64,000 nt of DNA, from contig OZ020307.1 of assembly GCA_963971305.1 (NCBI GenBank), positions 59,765,702 to 59,829,701 on the forward strand, read 5' to 3'. Shown piece by piece: positions 1 to 12,529 of the stretch (positions are counted from its first letter, which is position 1; every line of letters begins with the position of its first letter). Origin of the DNA: Arcuatula senhousia. Its lineage: Eukaryota; Mollusca; Bivalvia; Mytilida; Mytilidae. Under the pieces are notes generated by a model. It searched no databases and was not told the origin of the DNA. It was given only the letters and a program-made list of their open reading frames with translations. Made by a program: the position numbers and the translations under genes.

Positions 1-179
1 CCAGTAAACATGTTGCTTTTCTGAGATAATACTTAATGTTTTTCAAAAGTTCTTACATGTCTTGTCGAATCATAAGACTTTTTTGTTGCTCTCAAAATTT
101 CTTACTTATTTTGCTCTTAAAAGATAATACATATTTTGTTTTAACAAGGTAGTTACACAAACAGACATAATTTCCATAG

Positions 180-960
180 TAGCGACAAAAGACCTCATGC
201 TGGAGTCAAATATCAAGTCACTGTGATTAGACTGTAATGAGAAGTTTTAACAATAGACCAGTAATGTTGAAATTTGAATGAGTCGGTAAAAAGGCAGTAA
301 ATATTTGACAGACATAGTATTGTTACCCCCATCAAGGACCTCATACTGTAGTCATATACCAAATTTCAAGTCACTGTGCTTTGTAGTTGCTGAGAAAACT
401 GTTATGAAAGTTTCAACAATTGACCAATAATGTTGAAATGTAATTAAGTTGGTAAACAGGAAGTAGATACCTGACATACCTAATTTCAGTACTTGCAAAA
501 AGGACCTCATACTGAAGTAAAAAACAAAGTTTTAAGCAACTGTGATTTGTAATTGCTGAAAAAATTGTTACAAAAAGTTTCAACAATTGACTAACAATGT
601 TGAAATTTTACTAAGTTGGTATTAAACAGGAAGTAGATATTTGACAGACCTTATTTTAACACTTGTGGTAAAGGACCTCATACTGTAGTCATGCAACAAA
701 TTTCAGGTCACTTTGATATGTAGTTGCTGAGAAAACTGTTATGAATTTCTAACAATTGAACAGTAAGGCTGAAATTTAACAAGGTTGAAAACAGGAAGTA
801 AATATCAAACAGACCTAATTTCCTTACTCCTCAAAAAGGACCTCATACTGGAGTCACATACCAAACTTCAAGTCACTGTGATTTGTAGTTGCTGAAAGTA
901 CTGTTATGATAAAAATTTTCAACAATTGATCAATAATATTGAAAGGACAAGGTTCAGTAA
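180..960. repeat. Degenerate ~165-bp tandem repeat, about five units
   Basis: A phrase close to AAGGACCTCATACTG recurs at about 190, 337, 501, 670 and 838, giving a period near 165 bp. Each unit continues with a 'caagtcactgtgattt', 'gttgctgagaaaactg' and 'aacaggaagtagat' block in the same order. Units are diverged by substitutions and small indels. A sixth, isolated unit lies at 2228-2375. No coding potential is seen; bases 1-180 hold nothing recognisable. Confidence 0.75.
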
Positions 961-1126
961 GGCCCATATTTGACCCCCTCTATTATAAAAAATTACAAAA
1001 TTGTTATGAAGAAGATTTTTGAAGTAAATGAACAAACTTGTTCTAATATTATTGAATGATATCATCTGACATTGATGAAAAACAGGATGTCATGTAAGAT
1101 TCCTCTCAAAGTGGCTGAAATTGGAC

Positions 1127-1698
1127 AAAGGACTAGAGCCACGAACCCCCATTTTTGGCCTTGTTAATACTCAAATATCAAAATTTGTGTATGTATAGCT
1201 GGATGTCTGTGTTAAAAGAGAAAAGATTTGATTATGGTGTATAAATGAATTTTCAAGTACCCTTACCCTTCAAAAATAGCCTAAATTAGTGATTTTTCAC
1301 TTTTTGACCAAAATGACTTGTTTTTCAGTCACAATTTTGTGATTTTCTATGTGGCGCCACCCCTCGCCCATCGAAATTTTTGTTGAAATATGAAGAAAAT
1401 AATGTATTTATAAAATTTAAGCAAAAATATTTATGGGCGAGGGGTGGCGCCCATGTCATTTTCACCAAAAACCAGGTGGAAAATTGTGAAATTTAGCTGA
1501 AATTAGCATATTTTCAATTTTAGCATCACTTTATGATGTCATTACAAGGTCACAAGTACAGAAAACTTTAAAATTGATTTTGTTTTGTAACAAGTAATCA
1601 TTCTAGACTACTTGGCCACAAAAATCTTATCTAAAAAATGAATTTGAAAAAATGGCCCGATTTAGGGCCAAATATGAGGGTTCCTGGCTTTAGTCTTT
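1127..1698. mobile_element. Foldback-type inverted-repeat element with a GC-rich central hairpin
   Basis: The outer arms are imperfect inverted copies: the left arm begins AAAGGACTAGAGCC at 1127 and the right arm ends GGCTTTAGTCTTT at 1697. In both, the homology continues inward through 'GAACCC..CAT.TTTGGCC'. Near the centre a 19-bp perfect inverted repeat, GGCGCCACCCCTCGCCCAT (1353-1371) and its complement (1433-1451), encloses a 61-bp AT-rich loop. The structure fits a non-autonomous foldback DNA element. No open frame or clear target duplication was identified. Confidence 0.6.
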
Positions 1699-1821
1699 AA
1701 TTTTGAGATGCCTCAGCCTTCTTGACCCAGCAATGTTCTTAATGAACTCTAAAATTCAATTATTTTCAAGTCAAAATAAGTTAAGAAATCCCTGGGTCAT
1801 GTAGGCAGAGGCCTTTGAAAA

Positions 1822-2003
1822 TACAGTCAAACCTGTTTAAGAGGCCACCCTTGGGATGAGAAAAAAGTGACCACTTAAGACAGGTGGCTGCTTAATCCAG
1901 GTTTGTTTTTGTTGATTTATTAAAGAAAGGGACAAAAAATATGTGGCTGTCTAAAGTAGGTGATTGTTTAATAGAGGTGGCCGCTAAGGCAAGTTTGACT
2001 GTA
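1822..2003. mobile_element. Small inverted-repeat element (MITE) flanked by TA
   Basis: TA-CAGTCAAACCTG (1822-1835) is matched by the inverted CAAGTTTGACTG-TA (1990-2003). The ~180-bp interior has GTGGCC/GGCCACC blocks that also pair. A TA at each border is what Tc1/mariner-type insertion leaves. There is no coding sequence, so it is a non-autonomous copy. Confidence 0.7.
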
Positions 2004-2227
2004 ACAATTTATGCCCAAAGAATCACCATTTTTCTCAATTTTGTTGATTTTACCCTGTTTAAGGTGTCCATAAATTGAAAATTGAGATAATAATTGAAAA
2101 TTGAAGGCATATTCATACATGTAAACTATTCAACTCCCTAAATAAAGTGCATCTTTATAAAATACTGAAGATTTATTTTTTCATAAAAAAATGGGGCCAA
2201 AAAATGGCTTAGCTAACAATATCCTTT

Positions 2228-2410
2228 GACTAAGTTGGTAAACAGGAAGTAAACATTTCAACACTTGTGATAAATACCTCATACTGAAGTCATATGATAC
2301 CTTATTTCAAGTCACTATATTTGCAGTTGCTGAGAAAATTATGAAAATTATGTTGCTGACAGACAGATGAATAAAGGACTCCGTCATGGAATGGACAGAG
2401 GTAAACCAGT
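2228..2410. repeat. Isolated unit of the 165-bp repeat with a PLUS-strand tail
   Basis: The stretch repeats the order seen at 180-960: 'aagttggtaaacaggaagta', 'acctcatactgaagtcatat', 'gttgctgagaaaa'. It then runs into 'gacagacagatgaata', a typical terminus of this repeat class. It therefore looks like the detached 3' end of the same family. Confidence 0.5.
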
Positions 2411-2577
2411 TTACCCCCCTATTCTTCAAAACGGGGGTATAATAAAAAATAACCATCTTGATTTTTCAAAATTGCATCATCCATGTTTTTGTTGTTATAT
2501 AAAACATACTACACATCTATATGTTGTTGGTTTTATTACATCATTTCACATGTTACATTGTTCCTTTTAGAACTTGT

Positions 2578-3524
2578 TACTTGGAAGTCAAGGACTTCCA
2601 AAGTCTAGTAATGGTTTCAGGGAAATCGATCCGCATTTTTTCCCCGAGCCGTTTAACCTGTGCATATTCGCTTTCTGGTTAAACTGTATTTATTCTTTTG
2701 GTAAACAAGCTTTCTATTCTGTATTTTAATAACCCCTACAGATTACCTGATGTGTTTTTATATTTAATTTTCAATGACGATAAAGCATTTTTGATATTTT
2801 TAAATTTTTTAGAACTATTTCGTGTGCCCTGATACAAAGTCGAAAGTACGGGGCCTCTAGTGCATCATGGGACTCTACCAGTTTACCATTTTAGAGAATA
2901 TAACCCATTGTGGAATGGTAATCCACAGGCATTTGTTTCTAGAAAAAAATATAATTTGTATATACAAATTATACCACAAGGTGTAGTATTTTGAAAATTT
3001 ATCTACTCTTGATATTTCATTATTTATACCAATAAGGAATAAGGATTATATCATCGAAAGCTATAATGAATTATCTAAAAAATGGTTTGTGTAACAAGTA
3101 CCTTCACTGGACCTAAACAGAACATGCATGTCATTCATGTTAAGTGAAGCGTTGAAATGTTCGATATTTTCGTTTTTATAGAACTAAATAGTCGGAGTAG
3201 GAATATTGATTTCCTGTTGCGTTTAAAGGCAGGATTTTTGAAAACTTAAAACAGCTTATTTGCCAAATAATAGGAATTCATTATCAGTAGAATAAATGCT
3301 TTGCTTTGAATAAAATGTAGATAGCATTAACGTTTTTGCTCAGCTTTACAATCACGATTCATATTATTTTCAGATATTCTTTTAATTTTATTTTCTCTGT
3401 TCAAAGTTATTCTTATTATAAATTTGCTCAATTGATAACTATTTTCTTTTTCCACTTGAATCAGAATGATTCATTTCTTTTGTAACTTTGTTGTAATTAT
3501 TATTTCTTATGTGACTTCCAAGTA
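2578..3524. other. 947-bp AT-rich block bounded by 13-bp inverted repeats
   Basis: TACTTGGAAGTCA (2578-2590) and its exact complement TGACTTCCAAGTA (3512-3524) face each other. A DNA element with TA borders is possible. The interior shows no gene and no further symmetry, so the match could also be chance. 3525-4006 holds nothing else recognisable. Confidence 0.3.
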
Positions 3525-4306
3525 CTTGGTACCAATGGTACTTCGATTGGTTTTTTGATAACCAGGCATACTGGTCAATATCCTAAGCGGCTTCCGGTCA
3601 ACATAGACTTAGGTCATGACAAATGAATAAAGGAATTCCTTGCTTATTGACAGACCGGAAAAATAAATAGCTTATTTGATATTTTCAAATTTCAAACATT
3701 CAAAGAAACGTTAAATATATTTAGAGTGTAAAAATAAATTCAAACATTAAAATTGTGTAAAAATTTGATCTTTTTATGTTGACGTCACAATTATTCAAAA
3801 CATTCGTTAATTCAAAAAATGATGAAATCCCGGAAACCTGTCGTTCCAACATTCGCAGAACCAGAAAAAAAATGGCATCACATGTCAACCAATAGAGTGA
3901 TACACAGTTTTTGCTATGACCTGGGGTTAAATATGAAGATATGAAAATTTTTACCAAGAATCCCAGGTTAGTTTTTTTTAAACAAATCACAAGTCTCACT
4001 TCCAACAAGAGGCTCCCAGGAGCCTGAATCGCTCACCTGACATATGTGCCTGAAGTAAAGGTTATAAGGCAAAATCTATTTGACGTTGAAAGGGTTAAAG
4101 ATTAATAAGGGGGTCATCTGACAATATGGCGGATCTTAAGGTGCTGATCACTTTTACTCTCAATCAAAATCTAAAAATCGGTCACCCTTTTTGAGTTATT
4201 AGCAAAAAAATGCAGTTTAACCTAATGTTCTATTTTAGCCACAGCGGCCATGTTTTACAACCAATCAAAAATCCCCACATCAGTTCTATGCACTTAATGC
4301 TAATAC

Positions 4307-7300
4307 AAGAGGCTCCCAAGAGCCTGAATCGCTCACCTGAACTACACAGATACATATATTTGTAGATATTATTATGCTTAACCATATGGGATTTAAATTT
4401 ATGAAATATCTTGGTTAGTTTTCAAGATATTGGGCTTAATAAGTGCAAATTTGGCAAAAATAAGGAAAAAGAACAATAACTCCCACATCAGCAGTCAGAT
4501 CTTGTCCGAAATTTCAGGACAGGTAGATCTTAATATGCTGATCACTTTTTGATTCTTACACAATTTTGATATCTGAAACCAGCTTTGAGTTATTAGCAAA
4601 AAAATGAAATTTGCCCCTTAGTTCTATTTTTAGCCATGGTGGCCATGTTTTTTTACAAATCAAAAATCTGAACGATAGAGTTGTAGCATATAAGCTATCA
4701 AACAGTGTGCCATGTTAAGATGCAGTTGGTCTTACCGTTTCAGACAAGTCAGGGGAAAAGTAATGAACAATGGTAAATATTGACGCTTTAAGGGCCATAA
4801 CTCCTATAAGAAATGGTTCTACAGCTTTGACCTAATTACAGGAAATGTAGATCTTGATGTGCTTAATCATATGCAATTTGAATTTTTGAAATACCTTGTA
4901 TAGTTTTCAAGATATAGGGCTACATAAGTGAAAAATTTTGAAAAAATCCAGAAAAAGGGCAATAACTCCTATGTCGTTTGTTGGATCTTCTTGAAAATTT
5001 CAGAGCAGGTAGATCTTGAGATGCTTACCACTTTTGTCTCCCATCAGAATTTTGATATCTGTTACTGTTTTTGAGTTATTTGCAAAAAAACTGTAATTTG
5101 ACCCCTATGTTCTATTTTAAGCCATGGAGGCCATATTTTTTGACGAATCGAAAATCCGAACGACAGAATTGTACACATAATGCTATTAAACAACTGTGCC
5201 AAGTTTGGTTGAAGTTGGATGAATGGTGTCAGACAAGTTAATCTTTAAAATTCAGGGTAAAAGTAATGAACAAGAGGCTCCCAGGAGCCTGAATCGCTCA
5301 CCTGACATATGTGCCTGAAGTAAAGGCTATTAGGCAAAATCTATTTGACATTGAAAGGGTTATAAGTTTAATAAGGGGGCCATCTGACAATATGCTGGAT
5401 CTTAAGGTGCTGATCACTTTTATCTCAATTAAAATAAAAAAAATTTGTCACCCTTTTTGAGTTATTTGCAAAAAAATGCAGTTTAACCCAATATTCTATT
5501 TTTAGCCACAGCGGCCATGTTTTACAACCAATCAAATATCCCCACATCAGTTCTATACACCTAATGCTAATAAACAACAATACCAAGTTTGGTTCCAATT
5601 TGACTTTAAGTGTCAGAGGAGTTAACAATTTCAACGTAATGAGGAAATGCTTCTAAAAGCTCAATTTTGATGTTCTAAGGGCAATAACTCCTCAAAGGAA
5701 AGGTCCTACAACGTTGACCCTATTACATATTTAGTAGATCTTGATGTTTAACAATATGCAATTTAAATTTCTCAAATATCTTGTATAGTTTTCTAGATAT
5801 TGAGCTAAACAGGTGCAAAATTTACCAAAAATCCACAAAAAGGGCAATAACTCCTACATGGGTCGTTGGATTCTCTTCAAAATTTCAGAGCTGGTAGATC
5901 TTAAGGTGCTGATCACTTTTGTTCCCAATCATAATTTTAAAATCTGTCACCGTTTTTTGAGTTATTTGCAAAAAACTGCCATTTACCCCTATGTTCTATT
6001 TTTAGCCACAGCGGCCATGTTTTACAACCAATCAAAAATCCCCACATTAGTTCTATACACCTAATGCTAATAAACAACTATACCAAGTTTGGTTCCAATT
6101 GGACTTGAAGTGTCAGAGGAGTTAACGTTTTCAATGTAATGAGGAAATGCTGTTAAAATGCTCAATTTTGACGTTCTAAGGGCAATAACCCCTAAAAGGA
6201 AAGGTCCTACAACGTTGACCCTATTACATATTTTGTAGTTCTTGATGTGCTTAACAATATGCAATTTAAATTTCTCAAATATCTTGTATAGTTTTCAAGA
6301 TATTGAGCTAAACAGGTGCAAAATTTACCAAAAATCCACAAAAAGGGCAATAACTCCTACATGGGTCGTTGGATTCTCTTCAAAATTTCAGAGCTGGTAG
6401 ATCTTCAGGTGCTGATCACTTTTGTTCCCAATCAAAATTTTAAAATCTGTCACCGTTTTTGAGTTATTTGCAAAAAACTGCCATTTACCCCTATGTTCTA
6501 TTTTTAGCCACAGCGGCCATGTTTAACAACCAATCAAAAATCCCCACATCAGTTCTATACACCTAATGCTAATAAACAACTATACCATGTTGGTTCCAAT
6601 TGGACTTGAAGTGTCAGAGGAGTTAACGTTTTCAATGTAATGAGTAAATGCTGTTAAAATGCTCAATTTTGACGTTCTAAGGGCAATAACTCCTAAAAGG
6701 AAAGGTCCTACAACGTTGACCCTATTACATATTTTGTAGATCTTGATGTGCTTAACAATATGCAATTTAAATTTCTCAAATATCTTGTATAGTTTTCAAG
6801 ATATTGAGCTAAACAGGTGCAAAATTTGCAAAAAATCCACAAAAAGGGCAATAACTCCTACATGGGTCGTTGGATTTTCTTCAAAATTTCAGGGTAGGTA
6901 GATCTTGAGGTGCTGATCACTTTTATCCTATGCCAGAATTTTGATATCTGTAGCCGTTTTTGAGTTATTTGCAAAAAACTGCATTTTACCCCTATGTTCT
7001 TTTTTTCAGCCACGGCGGCCATGTTTTACGACGAATCAAAAATCCCCACATCAGTTCTAAGCACCGAATGCTAATGAACAACCATACCAAGTTTGGTTTC
7101 AATTGGACTTATGGTGTCAGAGGAGTTAACGTTTTAAAAAGTTTACGGATGGACGACGGACAACGGACGCCAAGTGATGACAATAGCTCACATGACCCTT
7201 CGGGTCAGGTGAGCTAAAAATGGTAAATTTTGACGTTTTAAGGGCCATAACTCCTAAAAGAAATGGTTCTACAGCTTTGACCTAATTACATGAAATGTAG

Positions 7301-7771
7301 ATCTTGATGTGCCTAATCATTTGCAATTTGAATTTTTAAAATATCTTGTATAGTTTTCAAGATATAGGGCTATTTAAGTGCAAAATTTGGAAAAATCCAG
7401 AAAAAGGGCAATAACTCCTACATTGGTTGTTGGATCTTTTTGAAAATTTATGGGCAGGTAGATCTTGAGGTGCTGATCACTTTTACCCTATGCCAGAATT
7501 TTGATATCTGTGACTGTTTTTGAGTTATTTGCAAAAAACTGTATTTGACCCCCCTGTCCTATTTTTAGCCATGGCGGCCATGTTTTTTTACGAATCAAAA
7601 ATCCGAACGAAAGTTTTGTAGGCCATACCCTAAAGATCAACTACACCAAGTTTGGTTTCAATTGGACTTATGGTGTCAGAGGAGTTAACGTTTGAAAAAG
7701 TTTACGGACGGACGGACGACGGACGCCAAGTGACGCCAATAGCTCACATGACCCTTCGGGTCAGGTGAGCT
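4307..7771 (+). mobile_element. Hairpin-ended interspersed repeat, middle copy nested in the outer copy
   Basis: The 5' hairpin end AAGAGGCTCCCAAGAGCCTG starts at 4307 and the 3' end GGGTCAGGTGAGCT closes at 7771. The copy is broken at 5271 ('aagtaatgaacaa') and resumes at about 7217 ('aatggtaaattttgacg'). The same two phrases are joined without a gap at 4760-4790 within the element's own internal repeat. It therefore inserted after the outer copy and before the inner one. Confidence 0.75.
5272..7215 (+). mobile_element. Hairpin-ended interspersed repeat, innermost and youngest copy
   Basis: This 1.94-kb copy is complete from AAGAGGCTCCCAGGAGCCTG (5272) to GGGTCAGGTGAGCT (7215). Internally it holds about three tandem modules of roughly 510 bp, each with 'gggcaataactcct', 'gctggtagatctt', 'gagttatttgcaaaaaactgc' and 'agccac.gcggccatgttt'. 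It is the least diverged copy of the nest. Repeated minus-strand peptides (for example CIELMWGYLI) come from the module and are not evidence of a gene. Confidence 0.75.
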
Positions 7772-9156
7772 AAAAAAACAATACCAAGTTTGGTTCCAAT
7801 AGGACTTTAAGTGTCAGAGGAGTTAACGTTTTCAAAGTAATAAGGAAATGCTGTGAAAATGCTCAATTTTGACGTTCTAAGGGCAATAACTCCTAAAAGG
7901 AAAGGTCCTACAACGTTAACTCTATTACATATTTTGTCGATCTTGATGTGCTTAACAATATGCAATTTAAATTTCTCAAATATCTTGTATAGTTTTCAAG
8001 ATATTGAGCTAAACAGGTGCAAAATTTGCAAAAAATCCACAAAAAGGACAATAACTCCTACATGGGTTGTTGGATTTTCTTTAAAAAATCAGAGCTGGTA
8101 GATCTTAAGGTGCTGATCACTTTTGTTCCCAATCAAAATTTTCCAATCTGTCACTGTTTTTGAGTTATTTGAAAAAATCTGCCATTTACCCCTATGTTCT
8201 ATTTTTAGCCACAGCGGCCATGTTTTACGACTAATCAAAAATCCCCACATCAGTTCTATACACCTAATGCTTATCAACAACTATACCAAGTTTGGTTCCA
8301 ATTGGACTCGAAGTGTCAGAGGAGTTAACGTTTTCAATGTAATGAGGAAATGCTGTTAAAATGCTCAATTTTGATGTTCTATAGGCAATAACTCCTAAAA
8401 GGAAAGGTTCTACAACGTTCACCCTATTACATATTTTGTAGGTCTTGATGTGCTTAACAACATGCAATTTAAAGTTCTCAAATATCTTGTATAGTTTTCA
8501 AGATATTGAGCTAAACAGGTGCAAAATTTGCATAAAATCCGCAAAAAGGGCAATAACTCCTACTTGGGTTGTTGGATTTTCTTCAAAATTTCAGGGTATG
8601 TAGATCTTGAGGTGCTGATCACTTTTACCCTTGCCAGAATTTTGATATCTGTAGCCGTTTTTGAGTAATTTGCAAAAAACTGCATTTTACCCCTATGTTC
8701 TATTTTTAGCCACGGTGGCCATGTTTTACGACGAATCAAAAATCTCCACATCAGTTCTAAGCACCGAATGCTAATGAACAACCATACCAAGTTTGGTTTC
8801 AATTGGACTTATGGTGTCAGAGGAGTTAAAGTTTTAACAAGTTTACGGACGGACGGACGACGGACGCCAAGTGATGACAATAGCACACATGACCCTTCGG
8901 GTCAGGTGAGCTAAAAACATGGGTTGTAATAAATGGAAATCCTTACATACATTGATTTTTTTCTGATCAGGTATAATCAATTTACTTTGGGTATAAAAAT
9001 TCCAAAATTAACCAACAGAGTCACCATATATTGTCAACTGACAAACAACTCTATCACACTCTCAATTAATCCAACTACGTCCATGTGCCTGAATACCTTT
9101 CATGTTTTGTCCTTTAGTAAAAAACAAGCATTCTGAGAGTATTGCAAAACACTACA

Positions 9157-10543
9157 TAGTCCCCTACCGGCCTCATATTTCAGTCACTGGTAACAATTTG
9201 TCAAACAAATGAATATCTAAATTATCTACAAGGAACAATAAAAAAGTGTAGAAAATAAAATTGCAATAGAACTTCACAGGGCCATAACTCCCATAAACTA
9301 GATAATGTGTTTATGAGCCACAGGATGGCCCTCCTGTTCTTGAAATATCATTGACCCTAAATGTGTATTACCTGGGATATGGACCTTTACCAAGAAATTG
9401 ATCAAAAGTGTTCATGTGTAAAATATAGGTCGCTGTGACCTTATTTCTGATGGGCGGTGCCATGTACCAAGACTCATCGAGAAGTGAAATATTATTGACC
9501 CCTAACATGTAGTATTCAAGATATGGACCTCAACCAAGAACTTAACAAAGTTCATTCATGCGTAAAATATAGGTCACAGTGACCTAATTTCTAGTGGGTG
9601 GTGTCACCTTACCTAAGACACATCTAGTAGTGAAATATCATTGACCCCCAACATCTAGTATCCAAGTTATGGACCTTAACCAAGAACTTAACCGAAGTCA
9701 TTCATGCGTAAAAAATAGGTTACAGTGACCTAATTTCTAGTGGGTGGTGTCACCTTACCTAAGACACATCTAGTAGTGAAATATCATTGACCCCCAACAT
9801 CTAGTATCCAAGTTATGGACCTTAACCAAGAACTTAACCGAAGTCATTCATGCGTAAAAAATAGGTTACAGTGACCTAATTTCTAGTGGGTGGTGTCACC
9901 TTACCTATGACACATCTAGTAGTGAAATATCATTGACCCCCAACATCTAGTATCCAAGTTATGGACCTCAACTAAGAACTTAACCGAAGTCGTTCATGCA
10001 TAAAATATAGGTCACAGTGACCTAATTTCTAGTGGGTGGTGTAGCCCTACCCAAGACCCATCTGGTGGTGAAATATCATTCACCCCCAACATCTAGTATC
10101 TGAGTAATGGACCTTAACCAAGAACTTAACCAAAGTGTTACGTACGGACGGAGGGACAAGGGTAAAACTATATGTCCGATCCACATACGTGGTCGGGCCA
10201 TAAAAATTGTGGACCAGCACAAAACTCAAACTTGATCTGTAACTCATCAATGTAAACTCACAGACCAAAAATCAGTTCATTATCTATAAGCGTTTAGAAA
10301 AAAAAGTGTGGAGAACTGAAATTTTAGTGAATTTTCAAAGTTCAAAGGGCCATAACTCCCATAAAAATTTGTGGACCGGCACTAAACTCAACCTTGATCT
10401 GTAACTCATCAAGGTAAATTCACATACCAAAAAATCAGTTCATTATCTATAAGCGTTTAGAAAAAAAGTGCGGAAACTGAGGCATGACAGATGGACAGAG
10501 CACAAACCTATAGTCCGCTTTGGCTTTCGCCGGTAGGGGACTA
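9157..10543. mobile_element. Inverted-repeat element with TAGTCCCCTACCGGC ends
   Basis: A perfect 15-bp terminal inverted repeat, TAGTCCCCTACCGGC at 9157-9171 and its complement at 10529-10543, bounds the element. A TA dinucleotide at each edge suits a Tc1/mariner-like target. Within it, a ~143-bp unit is tandemly repeated about five times (9420-10140), with 'catgcgtaaaatataggtca', 'cctaatttctagtgggtggt' and 'tgacccccaacatctagt' recurring in order. Some neighbouring units are nearly identical, so the amplification is recent. There is no transposase. Confidence 0.75.
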
Positions 10544-11523
10544 AAAATACAAATACAGTGTCGATGTGAACCATTACCAGACTTTTTTTCATATAAAAAC
10601 AAAAAATATAACTAATCTCTCATTGTGTATTTATTTATATTTTATGTACTGTAAAAACAATACACATATACATTATATGTTTAAATGTCAATAACAAAAA
10701 TCTTAAGTTTTTAAATAGATCTTAACATATTCAACTTAATATTTTACATAAGTGCACCAAAATGAGCCTAAAATTTCTTTTTCATCAATCTTTTTCTTAA
10801 TGCCCTTTTAAAATGTGGCTGTTTTTTATCAGAAAAAAAAACCCATAGTTCTATAAAACATATGATAAACTCCAATTTCAAAAAATATTTTAATAGCTTT
10901 TAATCTATAAAATTCAATAGGCTTAATAACCACAATTATATGTTTTGAGTTTATACTTTTGATGCAGCAACATGTTAGATACCTGTGGCAGGAGGAATAA
11001 TTTCATGAGATAATTCCATTCTTTTCTTTTAGAAATTTCCATTTTTTGTGTATAACTAAAAACAACCACTTTTCTTTTCGCAGGTCAAAAGTCTGAAAAA
11101 TCTTGGCTTTTTTTCTGATTATAATCTATTTTAAAGAACCAATGAGTAGGGATTCTGTTCCATTGAAACACCTCAATATCAGGTGGAGGGAACAGCCCAG
11201 GTATTTCATTCATTAAACAAATTACTTATGTATCTGTTTCGCTTGTTACAACTAAATTATGCTCTAGTTGATACATCAATGGTAATTGCAATTGGAAATC
11301 ATGATTTTACAAACTGATATAGGGGACAATATCATAATAAATCCTGTATCAATACGTTCCTTCTAATAGCCTTTGAAAATCCCCCTTTAAAATGAAACAA
11401 ATCATAATAAATCCTGTACTCGAACGTTTCTCCTGACAGCGTTTGAAAATCCCCCTTTAAAATGAAACCAAATGTCTGTATTCAGTACATTCTTCTTATC
11501 TTTATCTACAATGAATATAACAC
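10544..11523. other. AT-rich intergenic stretch with one 70-bp tandem duplication
   Basis: No gene was found. The only structure is a direct duplication with a 70-bp period at 11331-11470, marked by 'atcataataaatcctgta' and 'tttgaaaatccccctttaaa' in each copy. A last CHTF18 exon was looked for here and not recognised. Confidence 0.5.
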
Positions 11524-11893
11524 GAGTATAACATGTGAATAAAAATTAGTGTCAACTGCAATGTAAAGAGCATAACATGTGAATAAAAATTAATGTCAAC
11601 TGCAATGTAAAGAGTATAACATGTGAATAAAAATTAATGTCAACTGCAATGTAAAGAGTATAACATGTGAATAAAAATTAATGTCAACTGCAATGTAAAG
11701 AGTATAACATGTGAATAAAAATTAATGTCAACTGCAATGTAAAGAGCATAACATGTGAATAAAAATTAATGTCAACTGCAATGTAAAGAGCATAACATGT
11801 GAATAAAAATTAATGTCAACTGCAATGTAAAGAGCATAACATGTGAATAAAAATTAATGTCAACTACAATGTAAAGAGTATAACATGTGCATG
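11524..11893. repeat. 44-bp tandem array, about eight units
   Basis: The unit begins 'gagtataacatgtgaata' and contains 'aattaatgtcaactgcaatg'. Starts fall at 11524, 11568, 11612 and so on. Units differ by only one or two bases (gagtata/gagcata), so the array is homogeneous and recently expanded. It is non-coding. Confidence 0.9.
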
Positions 11894-11935
11894 CAAATAA
11901 ATGCCAATCAATTATGCTGGGATACTTAATTATAT

Positions 11936-12113
11936 ACCAGTACCCTACGGAAGCACCTGAGTTCTCCCTCATTGCGACTTGAGTTGGCATTGTTGATTGT
12001 TATTTAGTTGTTTTTGTGTGATTTTATGTTGTCAGTTTTCGTTCCTGTTTACTTGTCTTGTATTTGCTCTTTAAGACTTTTGACATTCCCAATTGGTACA
12101 TCATTGTCTTGAT
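11936..12113 (+). mobile_element. 5'-truncated retroelement tail
   Basis: The stretch matches, in order, the sequence after the reverse-transcriptase frame at 55990-56190: 'gcacctgagttc', 'cgacttga.tt.gc.tt', 'tttgtgt', 'gtttac', 'ctttaagacttttgacatt' and a final 'ttggtac'. It is read as a 5'-truncated copy of the 3' end of that retroelement family. Related tails occur at 23470, 37855 and, on the minus strand, 28636. Confidence 0.6.
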
Positions 12114-12459
12114 TCATTCACCAAATAACCATAAAAATCATCTTGTATCTTGGGATTGGAATGCCAAAACCATTTCTATTTAGATCATTTATTGTGAAAA
12201 GGGATACTTTAGTGAGGTTTAAACTTTGTGATCTCTCTGTTTTAAAATGCAATTGCAAATTTCACAAATTGTTATCAAAGATAGGATATTTAATTTTTAT
12301 TTTCACATTTTCTAAATTTTGTAAAAAAATGTGTGGTACACATTAGCAACTTTTCTATATTTCCACTTTTGGTGACATTTCAATTACAGCAAAAAATAAA
12401 ACAGAGTAAAATAACCTAATATGTGATTTTATCACAACTTCTGAAAACATTATACTCAC

Positions 12460-12529
12460 CTTTTTGTGTACATTTGTGTGAATCTTGTGACTTTTGTTGA
12501 ATAACTCGACCAAAAAAGTCCTTTTGAAC
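12460..12529 (-). CDS. CHTF18: CHTF18 exon 22 (KDFFGR motif)
   Basis: Encodes [26 protein letters not shown] is the conserved C-terminal motif of CTF18. Acceptor TTTGCAG, donor GTGAGT in phase 1, so at least one more coding exon must follow; it was not identified in 1-12459. Confidence 0.93.

Larger units (their letters stand above)
4007..8912 (+). mobile_element. Hairpin-ended interspersed repeat, outer (oldest) copy, split by nested insertions
   Basis: The copy starts AAGAGGCTCCCAGGAGCCTG at 4007, a near-perfect 5' hairpin followed by CGCTCACCTGA. It is interrupted at about 4306 in '..taatgctaat' and resumes at about 7772 with 'aaacaataccaagtttgg', which is the continuation seen in uninterrupted relatives (for example at 5567-5590). 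It ends 8912 in GGGTCAGGTGAGCT. The interior carries the modules 'gggcaataactcct', 'gtgctgatcactttt', 'agccacagcggccatg' and a GACGGACGACGGACG run near the 3' end. No product is recognised; short frames here are by-products of the repeat. Confidence 0.75.

Noticed and set aside
2578..3524. A confident DNA transposon
   Set aside because: Only 13-bp inverted ends were seen; the interior gives no support, so it is listed at low confidence.
5425..8802. Many 60-80-codon frames on both strands in the 5-9 kb region
   Set aside because: They recur because the underlying repeat modules recur; there are no start context, domains or introns to support genes.
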